Shown here one piece after another: positions 18,196-26,334 of a DNA stretch of 64,000 bases (position 1 is the stretch's first letter; every line of letters begins with the position of its first letter). Made by a program: the position numbers and the translations under genes. The DNA is from Terrisporobacter petrolearius. Its GTDB lineage: Bacteria > Bacillota > Clostridia > Peptostreptococcales > Peptostreptococcaceae. Where the stretch lies: assembly GCF_020748185.1 (NCBI RefSeq), contig NZ_JAHZMO010000002.1:124001-188000 (forward strand), written 5' to 3'. The notes beneath the pieces are model-generated. The model saw nothing but the letters and a program-made list of their open reading frames with translations. It was not told the origin of the DNA and ran no database searches.

Positions 18196-18222
18196 ATTAG
18201 AATTAAAAAAAGGAGGGATATG

Positions 18223-18900
18223 ATGATTAGTATCTTATTAGTTGAAGATGATAAAAATTTAAATAAATTATTTTATACTGTACTATCTAAACAAGGATTT
18301 AATGTTCATACTTCTCATGATGGAATTGAGGCATATGACATACTTGACAATAATCATGTGGATTTAATAATTTCTGACATAATGATGCCTAATATGGACG
18401 GATATGAATTTACAAAATCAATTAGAGAAATGGATGCAGAAATACCTATTTTAATGATTACTGCAAAAGACGACTTTACATCAAAGCAAAAAAGTTTCTT
18501 AATTGGTATAGATGACTATATGGTAAAGCCTATTGATGTTAATGAAATGATATTAAGAATAAATGCACTTTTGAGAAGAAGTAAAATTGCTCACGATAAG
18601 AAACAAGTTGTAGGAGATACAATATTAGATTATGACTCTTTAAGTGTAACTAGATTTGAAGAAACAATAGTACTAGCTCAAAAGGAATTTTATCTTTTAT
18701 ATAAATTATTATCTTATCCAAATAAAGTATTTACCAGAAATCAACTTATGGATGAGATTTGGGGTCTAGATAGTCCATCTGACTCTCAAACAATAGATGT
18801 ACATATAAATAGACTTAGAAGGCATTTTGAAAATAATCCTGATTTTAAAATTGTCACTGTTAGAGGTCTTGGATATAAGGCGGTAAAAAATGAAACATAA
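18223..18900 (+). CDS. OmpR-family response regulator
   Basis: 225 residues. The receiver domain has LLVEDD, the phosphoacceptor Asp in DLIISDIMMPNMDG near residue 52, Thr in LMITAKD and Lys in YMVKPID. The C-terminal winged helix shows LSYPNKVFTRNQLMDEIWG and TIDVHINRLRRHFE with VRGLGYKA. AGGAGGG ends 5 bases before the ATG at 18223, so I prefer that to the ATG one codon earlier. It overlaps the kinase gene by 11 bases and is divergent from the ABC operon. Confidence 0.94.
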   Translation: MISILLVEDDKNLNKLFYTVLSKQGFNVHTSHDGIEAYDILDNNHVDLIISDIMMPNMDGYEFTKSIREMDAEIPILMITAKDDFTSKQKSFLIGIDDYMVKPIDVNEMILRINALLRRSKIAHDKKQVVGDTILDYDSLSVTRFEETIVLAQKEFYLLYKLLSYPNKVFTRNQLMDEIWGLDSPSDSQTIDVHINRLRRHFENNPDFKIVTVRGLGYKAVKNET

Positions 18901-19954
18901 GCATAAGCATAATAAAACATTACACTTTTGGATTAATTTTATAATAAACATTTTTATAATTTCATCTATTACAATATTTATAGTTAGTATAGGTTTTACT
19001 CTTGGCACAAAACTAAATATAGTCAACGATGAAAGATTAAACGATTTTTGGGATTTAATTTTATTTATATTAATAGACATAGCTTTAGCATCAGTTTTTA
19101 CCTTTATTATCATAGCTTTAGCCAATAATTTTATGAAACCTGTAAAAAAATTAATAGAAGCTACAAACGAGGTTTCAAAGGGTGATTTTTCCATAAGATT
19201 AGATGAGAAGAGTGTTCATCATGAGGTTTTAGAAATGAATGTGTCTTTTAACAAAATGGTGAAGGAATTAAGTAGTATAGAGACTTTAAGAAATGATTTT
19301 ATTATAAATGTATCTCATGAGTTTAAAACTCCAATTGCAGCTATTGAAGGATATACCACATTATTGCAAGATGCTTCTTTGACACAAGATGAAAGAATTG
19401 AATATACAAATATTATTTTAGATAGTTCCAGACAGCTATCCTCTCTTTCTGGAAATATCCTTAAATTATCTAAACTAGAAAATCAAGAAATTATACCTGA
19501 CAAAAAATATTTTTCTTTAGATGAACAACTTAGACAAGCTTTAATATTACTGGAAACCCAGTGGTCAAAGAAAAATATTGATATAGATATGGATCTTAAA
19601 ACAATTAATTATTATGGTAGCGAAGATTTGCTAATGCAAGTTTGGTTGAATATATTTAGTAATGCTATTAAATTCACACCTGAGGGTGGACTTATTGTAA
19701 CAAGATTAAATAATACACCTAAGGGTATTTCTGTTTCCATAAGTGATAATGGTATAGGTATGACTGATGAGGTCCAAAGCAGAATTTTTGATAGGTTTTA
19801 CCAAGGAGATAAATCCCGTAGTTTTCAAGGTAATGGTCTTGGTCTAACCTTAGTTAAAAGAATTCTTGATCTATGCAATTGTGAAATTAGTGTTAAAAGT
19901 AAAGTAAATGAAGGTACTACATTTAATATAATACTTCCTCCTAAAGAAAAATAA
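18890..19954 (+). CDS. Sensor histidine kinase
   Basis: 354 residues. Two membrane helices (about 11-37 and 53-78) enclose only a very short external loop, so sensing is probably within the membrane or through a partner such as the ABC transporter. A HAMP segment (FMKPVKKLIEATNEVSKGDF) leads to the H box NVSHEFKTPIAAIEGY and then the ATPase boxes IFSNAIKFTPEGG, SDNGIGM and GNGLGLTLVKRI. All catalytic motifs look intact. The short loop is typical of intramembrane-sensing kinases tied to antimicrobial-resistance transporters. Confidence 0.94.
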   Translation: MKHKHKHNKTLHFWINFIINIFIISSITIFIVSIGFTLGTKLNIVNDERLNDFWDLILFILIDIALASVFTFIIIALANNFMKPVKKLIEATNEVSKGDFSIRLDEKSVHHEVLEMNVSFNKMVKELSSIETLRNDFIINVSHEFKTPIAAIEGYTTLLQDASLTQDERIEYTNIILDSSRQLSSLSGNILKLSKLENQEIIPDKKYFSLDEQLRQALILLETQWSKKNIDIDMDLKTINYYGSEDLLMQVWLNIFSNAIKFTPEGGLIVTRLNNTPKGISVSISDNGIGMTDEVQSRIFDRFYQGDKSRSFQGNGLGLTLVKRILDLCNCEISVKSKVNEGTTFNIILPPKEK

Positions 19955-20017
19955 ATTGGGTTTGTCAATAAAAGGGGTTTGTCAATAAAAGTGTGTAAGT
20001 AGTTTTTATTTTATAAG

Positions 20018-20050
20018 TCAGGTAGATAAAATTAATCTACCTGATTTTTT
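20018..20050 (+). terminator. Terminator downstream of the histidine kinase, within the IS remnant
   Basis: 10-bp stem (20018-20027 with 20035-20044) followed by six T on the plus strand, 64 bases after the kinase stop. It may be the native end of the IS transposase region reused by the two-component operon. Confidence 0.7.
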
Positions 20051-20318
20051 AATACTGATATTTTTTAACTCTTTCTTTTAAATTCTCATCCATATCTAAT
20101 TGATTTCTGACAAGAGCCCAATTTGAAATTGGACGATTATTCCACTTTTTATAAAGTTCAGTTATCCTAAGATAAAGTAATTTAAGTAGTGAATTTTCAT
20201 TAGGAAAAGCTCCTTTTTTAGTTACTTTTCTAAAGCTTGAATTAACACTTTCAACAGCATTTGTTGTATACATTATTTTTCTTAGAGCTTTGTTTTTTTC
20301 TAACCATAGTATCGTACC
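20049..20318 (-). pseudogene. IS256-family transposase, C-terminal fragment
   Basis: The reading frame is open from 20318 to 20049 and encodes TILWLEKNKALRKIMYTTNA, then VESVNSSFRKVTKKGAFPNE and LLYLRITELYKKW, which is the conserved end of IS256/Mutator transposases (usual RKIIYTTNAIES and RK..G.FP). The upstream two thirds, with the first DDE residues, are absent: an in-frame TGA and unrelated DNA replace them. Not functional. Confidence 0.85.
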
Positions 20319-20424
20319 TCATCTTTTTAAGTTCCTTTCCTTAATGGTATCACACTCTATAATCAAAAAGTGCATAAGCTGACAACAGTCTTGTCAACTT
20401 ACACACTTTATTTTACATTCCCGA

Positions 20425-21828
20425 TTATTCGGTTTCTGTGCCAGATGATTCTGGTTTTTCATTTTCACTACCAGAGTTACTGTTATTTGATTCATTTGAT
20501 GGTGGCTTAACTTCAGTATCTTTGTCCCCACTACCAGTTCCATTATCTGGCTTGTGTGTTGTGTTATCTGAGCCTCCATTGTTACTTGGTTTGCTCGGTT
20601 TACTTGGCTTATTTGGTTTACTTGTATTATTGCTACTGCTGTTATTTGAGTTTTTGTTGCTACTATTACTTGAACTGCTACTTGAGTTATTGTTTTTCTT
20701 TGAACTAGTAGTTGAACTATTATTTTTCTTTGATTTACTTGTATATGAACTCTTATCAGTAGATTTATCATCTTTTTTTTCAGGTTTTACAGTTTTATAT
20801 TCTTCAGTTTTATCTTCTTTCTTTTCTTCTACTTTTTTCTCTTCTTCCTTCGGTTTAGTAGTTTCTTCTATTTTTGTAGCATTAGCTTCTTCATCTTTTT
20901 TGTGTTTTTCTATTATGTCATATCCATATACACAAGCTCCACCTACTAAGGCGATTACTGCACAAACACCTAGAGCTTTGCCTACTTTTCCTTTTTTTCT
21001 TTTCTTTTTATTTGGTACTTCTTCTTTTGCGTCATAGCTTTCTTCACTAAGTACTCCATATTGTGAGTAAGATTTAAGATCTACTAAAAATCTGTTTATG
21101 TTATTATATTTGTTTTCCAAATTGCTATTTGTAGCCTTTTCTACAATAGATACTAAATTTGCATTTGAAATTTGCCTTTTGTAATTATTTGAGTCAAAAC
21201 TTAGATTTCCAGTTAGTAGTTCATATAAAATAACTCCCAAATCATGAATATCTTTTTGTGGGTTAAATCTTATTTCTTCTACTTTTTTTTCTATCTTTAT
21301 CTCCACTGTTTCTTCTGTTTCTTTAGTTTCATCATGAGATAGTACAACAAATTTTTTATTTTCCAAATATGATAAAACATCTGTTTTAACTACTTCTTTA
21401 GAATTTATAAATACATTACTTAAACTTAAATTATTAAATAATATATTTCTATTATGAAACTCTTTTAATCCCTGTGCCACAGTTTCAACTATTTTAATAG
21501 CTTCTTCTTCTTCTAACTTTCCAGATTGTAATTTTTCTTCTAAAGAAATTCCTTTAAAATATTCACCTTCCACGTAGTAATATATTTTTCCACATCCACT
21601 ATATTGAAACATATTATTCACATTAATCAAATTAGGATTTTTTATATTTTTCAAAATTTCTACTTCTTTTAATAGATTATTAATATATTCCTCATCATTA
21701 CTTTTTCTTACTAGTACTTTTAGTGTTACTTTTTCTTCTGTACTTGAATGAATGGCTTTATATGTGTCAGCCCAGTCATTTCTTGTCACAAATCTTCTTT
21801 TTATATATGTTTCATTAAAATACTTCAT
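20425..21828 (-). CDS. Membrane-anchored Ser/Thr kinase-like protein, predicted pseudokinase (paralogue)
   Basis: 467 residues from the ATG at 21828, which lies 6 bases after AAGGGG; an in-frame TTG at 21843 overlaps that site. Kinase outline: VTLKVLV keeps the ATP-site Lys and LLKEVEILKNIKNPNLI keeps helix C, but ILFNNLSLSNVFI replaces the HRD loop with Asp changed to Asn, and KTDVLSY replaces DFG. A Lys-rich stretch (NKKKRKKGKVGK) precedes one transmembrane helix (ALGVCAVIALVGGACVYGY). The outer 170 residues are Lys/Glu-rich, then Ser/Asn-rich, then Pro/Gly/Thr-rich, a likely wall-spanning stalk. Same architecture as the protein at 12912-14252. Confidence 0.77.
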   Translation of the reverse strand: MKYFNETYIKRRFVTRNDWADTYKAIHSSTEEKVTLKVLVRKSNDEEYINNLLKEVEILKNIKNPNLINVNNMFQYSGCGKIYYYVEGEYFKGISLEEKLQSGKLEEEEAIKIVETVAQGLKEFHNRNILFNNLSLSNVFINSKEVVKTDVLSYLENKKFVVLSHDETKETEETVEIKIEKKVEEIRFNPQKDIHDLGVILYELLTGNLSFDSNNYKRQISNANLVSIVEKATNSNLENKYNNINRFLVDLKSYSQYGVLSEESYDAKEEVPNKKKRKKGKVGKALGVCAVIALVGGACVYGYDIIEKHKKDEEANATKIEETTKPKEEEKKVEEKKEDKTEEYKTVKPEKKDDKSTDKSSYTSKSKKNNSSTTSSKKNNNSSSSSSNSSNKNSNNSSSNNTSKPNKPSKPSKPSNNGGSDNTTHKPDNGTGSGDKDTEVKPPSNESNNSNSGSENEKPESSGTETE

Positions 21829-21950
21829 TGCATTCCCCTTCAATTACTAAATTCTTTCATATAATAATTTTACCAATTTAATAATATTTGTAAATATTTA
21901 TATTAATAATCCTTAATTTTACATACAAATTTAATATTTAAAAATTATAA

Positions 21951-21979
21951 GAGGGACAGTTTTCACTGCCCCTCATTTT
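21951..21979 (-). terminator. Hairpin terminator after the YjiH-type gene
   Basis: 10-bp stem with one mismatch (21951-21960 with 21965-21974) closed by a TTTC loop, 21 bases beyond the stop at 22000; the following minus-strand sequence is T-rich but not a clean run. Confidence 0.6.
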
Positions 21980-21999
21980 TACAAATTATTATATTTTAT

Positions 22000-23379
22000 C
22001 TAAAATAACATATGTGCAATAGGTGTAATAACTAAAAGAGAAATTACTGTTCTTATTAAGAATAAAACTATTAGATCTTTTAATTTAAGTGGTATTTCTG
22101 ATTTTAGTATTACTGCGCCTGTTTCAGTCATATAAACTAATTGAGAAATAGATAATGCTCCTATTATAAATTTAGTTACTTCTGCAAATCCATCTCCACT
22201 TACCATTACTGATGGTATAAACATATCTGTAAATCCGACAAGTACTGCTGGTGCTGCCTCAGCAGCGTTAGGTATTTTAAGTAATTCTAATACTAATATA
22301 ACTGGGTAAGATATCCACGTAAATATTGGAGTAAACTCAGCCACTGCTAAAGATATTGTTCCCCAAGCTAACACTAATGGTATTAAACTTATATATATAT
22401 CTACTATATTTTTAAATCCGTTTATTATTATTTCATTAAGAGTTGGTGCTTTTGCAGCTCTATTCATTGCATTATTTAAACCTTGTTTGTATAATCCGCC
22501 TTCTTCACTAATCTCTTCTTCTTCGTAAGGAATATTGTTGTAAGTTTCATTTTTTATTTTACATAAAGGATAAATTCTTGGAAGTATTAATGCACAAACA
22601 AGTGAAGCTGCACAAACTGTTAAATAAAATGGTACAAATTTATCCATAAATCCTAATTGGTCTGCTATAACTGTAGAAAAAGGTAGTGATACTAGTGAGA
22701 AACAAACTGCTATTATACAACTTTCTTTTTTGTTATAAAAACCTTGTTTATACTGAGTGTTCGTTATCATTATTCCTAAAGTTGCATCTCCAAGCCATGA
22801 AGATAAAGTATCTACTGAAGCTCTTCCTGGAACTAAAAATAAAGTTCTCATAAACTTAGATATCATTGTTCCAAAGAAATCCATTAAACCAAAATCTAAA
22901 ACTAAAGGAAGTAAAAATCCTGCTATTAAAAATAAAGCTATTAAACTTGGCATAATTCCTAAGATTACGTGGCCTGTATCTTCAGAAATTATAAATTCTG
23001 GTCCCACATTTGTGTATATCATAACCATAAATACTGCTCCAACTATTCTAAAGAATAGCCAAAATGGTGGTACATCTAATATGTTTTTGAAAAATTCATT
23101 TTTTATATTTATAAATTTTGCTCCAAGTGATAAAACTGCTGATCCAACAATTATTACTAAGCATATAGTTGGTATATAATCACCTATGGCAAGTTTTAAT
23201 AATTCCGAAATAAATCCAACACCTATATTTACTGGTGATACATCTGCCATATTAAACATTTCTCCAAAAGGTAATGGTATTATAAATAAAAATAATCCTA
23301 ATAATGACGGTATAAAAAACTTTAAAAATCTTAAGATACCACTCGACTGTTCTAACGTGTAATTTTGTTGTGTATTCAT
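22000..23379 (-). CDS. YjiH-type nucleoside-recognition (gate) domain membrane transporter
   Basis: 459 residues and about ten hydrophobic segments. The N-terminal region (FIPSLLGLFLFIIPLPFGE) and two gate-like domains with LGDATLGIMITNTQYKQGFY and VLVGFTDMFIPSVMVSGDGF match the YjiH family. The charged cytoplasmic loop near residue 275-295 (YNNIPYEEEEISEEGG) is normal for it. It lies 75 bases downstream of the racemase gene, under the same T-box leader, so its cargo may be ornithine or another amino acid, which is inference. GGAGG precedes the ATG. Confidence 0.82.
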   Translation of the reverse strand: MNTQQNYTLEQSSGILRFLKFFIPSLLGLFLFIIPLPFGEMFNMADVSPVNIGVGFISELLKLAIGDYIPTICLVIIVGSAVLSLGAKFINIKNEFFKNILDVPPFWLFFRIVGAVFMVMIYTNVGPEFIISEDTGHVILGIMPSLIALFLIAGFLLPLVLDFGLMDFFGTMISKFMRTLFLVPGRASVDTLSSWLGDATLGIMITNTQYKQGFYNKKESCIIAVCFSLVSLPFSTVIADQLGFMDKFVPFYLTVCAASLVCALILPRIYPLCKIKNETYNNIPYEEEEISEEGGLYKQGLNNAMNRAAKAPTLNEIIINGFKNIVDIYISLIPLVLAWGTISLAVAEFTPIFTWISYPVILVLELLKIPNAAEAAPAVLVGFTDMFIPSVMVSGDGFAEVTKFIIGALSISQLVYMTETGAVILKSEIPLKLKDLIVLFLIRTVISLLVITPIAHMLF

Positions 23380-23454
23380 AATAATTCCTCCATATAATTG
23401 TCTTTTTTGTAATTTAAAAATAATTTCAATTATTCCAATAATTTTTTATAATTT

Positions 23455-24579
23455 CTATGCGTATTCTTTCTCCAATTCTTCCAATTGAATATATTGTTTC
23501 TTTACGTATTTTGATGATGTTAAATAAAGCGCATTTGAATAAAACATTCCAAAGCTGATAATATCCCCTATTTGATAGTCCACCTTAGAGTTTTGTATAT
23601 CTACTATAAGATGATCACTACTGCTTCCTGCTATTTCTATTCCATCTTCCAAAGGAACTAAGTCTCTATCATTAACAAAATCTTGTTTTCCAACGGCTAA
23701 TATTGCTCTTTTTCTTATGCCTTTGTCTTCATATTCAGGTTTATTTCCAAAAGCATCTAAGAACATTTCTCCAATTGGATAAGTTGGTTTTTCTTTTATT
23801 TCTATTATTTCAGCTTTTAGAATCATAGTATCTTTGTGCATTTTGTCTAAATCGTAGCCCCAATAATCTATTAAATCTCTGCCTATAATTAAGGCTTCTC
23901 CTATTCGTAGATTATTTATTTTAGATGGCATTTTCTTATCAAATAATAATGGTAGTGATGTAGTTGACCCTCCTGATACTATGTCTAGCTTTCTACCAAT
24001 TTTATTTTCAACTTCCTCTGCTATTTCACACAAATAACTTAAATTCTCATGGGATGGTTTAATTGATCCATAGCAACTTAAATTTGTGCCTATTCCATAT
24101 AACTTTACATATTCTAAATTATTTTCAATATATAAAGTAGTATCAATAAGTTCGTCTTTGTCAAAAAATCCTTCTCTCAAATCACCTAAATCCATCATAA
24201 GAATTATCTTATGTTCTTTCTTTTGCTTCTTGCACTCTTTTTCTAGCAAGTTTATAGTTTTTATTTCTGAATTTAAAGATATATCAATATGTTTAACTAC
24301 TTCTTTGACTTCATGTTTCATAGGCATTCTTATTAGCATAGTTTCTTTTTCAATGTTTTGTTCTTTTAATTCAATTAGTTGTTCTATTCTAGAGCTTGCT
24401 AAATATTTACATCCTCCATCTGCTAGAACATCTACTACTTCTTGCTGTGCATTTACCCCTTTGATAACTCCTGCAATACTTATGTTATTTTCATTACATA
24501 AATCTACCAAGTATTTTGTGTTATCTGCTATTTTATTAAGATTTATTTCTAAAAGTGGATATTGTTGTTTAGTATCCAT
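23455..24579 (-). CDS. orr: Ornithine racemase-type PLP enzyme (alanine racemase N-terminal fold)
   Basis: About 374 residues, of the ornithine/lysine racemase branch that interconverts L- and D-ornithine in clostridial ornithine fermentation. The N-terminus YPLLEINLNKIADNTKYLV and AGVIKGVNAQ hold the PLP Lys (IKGV), MMDLGDLREGFF and VSGGSTTSLPLL follow, and LRIGEALIIGRD closes the barrel. The ATG at 24579 lies after GGGGGAAAGG; an in-frame upstream start at 24609 is less likely. It is controlled by the T-box leader just upstream and co-oriented with a YjiH transporter. Alanine racemase activity is possible but less likely. Confidence 0.82.
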   Translation of the reverse strand: MDTKQQYPLLEINLNKIADNTKYLVDLCNENNISIAGVIKGVNAQQEVVDVLADGGCKYLASSRIEQLIELKEQNIEKETMLIRMPMKHEVKEVVKHIDISLNSEIKTINLLEKECKKQKKEHKIILMMDLGDLREGFFDKDELIDTTLYIENNLEYVKLYGIGTNLSCYGSIKPSHENLSYLCEIAEEVENKIGRKLDIVSGGSTTSLPLLFDKKMPSKINNLRIGEALIIGRDLIDYWGYDLDKMHKDTMILKAEIIEIKEKPTYPIGEMFLDAFGNKPEYEDKGIRKRAILAVGKQDFVNDRDLVPLEDGIEIAGSSSDHLIVDIQNSKVDYQIGDIISFGMFYSNALYLTSSKYVKKQYIQLEELEKEYA

Positions 24580-24633
24580 AATCCTTTCCCCCTTATTTGA
24601 TAGATTCATTTACTTTGAAGATATAATTTCCTA

Positions 24634-25092
24634 CAAAAAAAGTCTCCTGGTTTCAAAAACCAAGAGACGAAATATTCCGTGTTACCACTCTTATTGATAA
24701 GTTTTCAATTAGCATTTCAGAATTTTGCAAATTTTCAGTTTTCAATAGATGCAAACTGACAAATTTGTTTATTCTAAGTTGTGTGCTCTCACAAAATACT
24801 TTTTGTACAATCAAAAAAGTCCCTTGGCTATAAAAACCAAGAGACGAAATATTCCGCGTTACCACTCTAATTGATAAAATTCGCTATGCTCAAAATAAGC
24901 TGCGAATAAAACTTATCCACTCTAATCTCTTAAGGCGAGACACACCTAATATCCTACTATTAATTCAGATACTCTTCTCCAAAGCTCTCTTCAATACAAA
25001 CATTGTTGCCAGGCTTCCACCAACCCTAGCTCGCTGAAACATGAATTATATCTACTTTCTTTTTCATCGAATTTAATTTATCTTTATTTGTT
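24634..25092 (-). promoter_or_regulatory. T-box leader with two antiterminator/terminator modules
   Basis: Stem I has the usual parts: AGTAG (near 25050), TTTCAGCGAGCTAGGG and GGTTGGTGGAAGCC, then GAAGAGAGCTTTGGAG near 24990. The T-box motif AGAGTGGTAACGCGGAA (24852-24868) and terminator (24812-24846, T run) follow. A second copy, AGAGTGGTAACACGGAA (24675-24691) with its own terminator (24634-24668), lies closer to orr with no second stem I. The specifier is ambiguous: GAG (Glu) if directly after GAA, AGA (Arg) one base on. The variable base of TGGT predicts a tRNA with discriminator A, which favours Arg. Confidence 0.88.
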
Positions 25093-25099
25093 AATTATT

Positions 25100-25128
25100 A
25101 TTGTAATTGTATTTTTTTATATTGTCAA
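25100..25128 (-). promoter_or_regulatory. Sigma-A promoter for the T-box leader and orr
   Basis: TTGACA (25123-25128), exact 17-base spacer and TACAAT (25100-25105). Transcription would start a few bases before the first helix of the T-box. Confidence 0.8.
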
Positions 25129-25154
25129 TACATTATTTTTTTATTATATATTCT

Positions 25155-26312
25155 TTATTTCATATTTTCTATGTTTGATTTTAATTGTGAAAGGAATTGT
25201 GCTGCAACTGCACCGTCTATAACTCTATGATCAGCACTTAAGCATAACTTCATAAAAGGTTTAAATACAAAGCCATTTTCTACTTCTACTATTTCTTTTT
25301 TTATTGCTCCAATACCTAAAATAGCAACTTCTGGTAAATTTATGATTGGCGAAAAACTTTCTATTCCATACATTCCTAAATTAGTAATTGTAAATGTTCC
25401 ACCTGTTAAATAGTCAGGTGACAAGCTCCCATCCTTAGCTTTAGATGATATTTCTTTTAATTGAGAAGATATTTCTTCTATATTTTTCTTATCTGCATCT
25501 TTAATTACTGGTACTAATAATCCAGCATCTGTAGCTACTGCCACACCAATGTTTATATTTTCTTTTAAAATAATATTTTCTCCATCTATGGAAGAATTAA
25601 GTAGTGGAAATTGTTCTAATGTTTGCGTCAACATATAAATTAACACATCAGTGTATGAAATCTTTATGTTTTTTTCTTTATACTCATCTCTTAATTTAGA
25701 TATATTGCTTAAATCAACTTTTATATCATATGTAACTGCAGGACAAGTATTCCAACTTTCACTCATTTTCTTAGAAATTATTTTTCTCATTTGGCTCATA
25801 GGAACTACTTTTTCTTTTATTTGAGATAAAACTGGCTTATTATTCATATATTTTTCTACATCTTCCAGTATAATACGCCCCTTTGGACCAGTTCCTATTA
25901 CTTTATTAATATCAATAGAATTTTCTTTTGCAAACTTTTTAGCTGCTGGTGACGCTATTACTACTCCACTTTTTTCTATTGATTTTTCTTCTACTATTTT
26001 TTTCTCTATATTAATATTTTCTTTTTCTTTTTCTTCTTTTGTTTCATTAGGAATCAAATTGCTTATATCTTCACCTTCTTCTCCAATTATAGCTACTGGA
26101 GCTAAGCAGGGTAAAACATCTCCTGGTTCCACGAATACTTTAAGGATAACGCCACTTTCTTTTGCTTCTACTTCATTAACAAGTTTATCTGTTTCTAGCT
26201 CATATAATATATCTCCTTCTTCTACGGAGTCTCCCTCTTCTGCATACCATGTTCCTATTTTTCCTTCGGTCATTGTTAAACCTAGTTTAGGTAAAACTAA
26301 TAAATTTGCCAT
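25155..26312 (-). CDS. acoC: Acetoin dehydrogenase complex E2, dihydrolipoamide acetyltransferase
   Basis: About 385 residues in the usual order: one lipoyl domain with the lipoylated Lys in ELETDKLVNEVEAKESG near 43, a Glu/Lys linker, a peripheral-subunit binding domain (VIASPAAKKFAKENSIDINK, GTGPKGRIILEDVEKY), and the catalytic acyltransferase domain ending with SADHRVIDGAVAAQF, whose HRxxDG is the active site. The ATG at 26312 is 7 bases after GGGGGAGG. It transfers the acetyl group made by AcoAB from acetoin to CoA. Last gene of the operon; no E3 gene follows. Confidence 0.92.
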   Translation of the reverse strand: MANLLVLPKLGLTMTEGKIGTWYAEEGDSVEEGDILYELETDKLVNEVEAKESGVILKVFVEPGDVLPCLAPVAIIGEEGEDISNLIPNETKEEKEKENINIEKKIVEEKSIEKSGVVIASPAAKKFAKENSIDINKVIGTGPKGRIILEDVEKYMNNKPVLSQIKEKVVPMSQMRKIISKKMSESWNTCPAVTYDIKVDLSNISKLRDEYKEKNIKISYTDVLIYMLTQTLEQFPLLNSSIDGENIILKENINIGVAVATDAGLLVPVIKDADKKNIEEISSQLKEISSKAKDGSLSPDYLTGGTFTITNLGMYGIESFSPIINLPEVAILGIGAIKKEIVEVENGFVFKPFMKLCLSADHRVIDGAVAAQFLSQLKSNIENMK

Positions 26313-26334
26313 TTGCATTCCTCCCCCTTAAATA

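Larger units (their letters stand above)
19988..20409 (-). mobile_element. Internally deleted IS256-like element
   Basis: Bounded by 13-bp perfect terminal inverted repeats (AAAGTGTGTAAGT at 19988-20000 and its complement at 20397-20409). It contains only the last part of a Mutator/IS256-type transposase. Just outside the left end a 16-base GGGTTTGTCAATAAAA word occurs twice in tandem (19957-19990). The element cannot move on its own but could be moved in trans. Confidence 0.75.

Noticed and set aside
20438-21037. 199-codon plus-strand frame rich in Leu, Phe and Ser
   Set aside because: Antisense of the Ser/Asn/Lys-rich tail of the second pseudokinase; low-complexity composition explains the open frame.
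24653-24865. 70-codon open frame with VTRNISSLGF at both ends
   Set aside because: It is the duplicated T-box/terminator region read through; the repeated residues come from the two antiterminator sequences.
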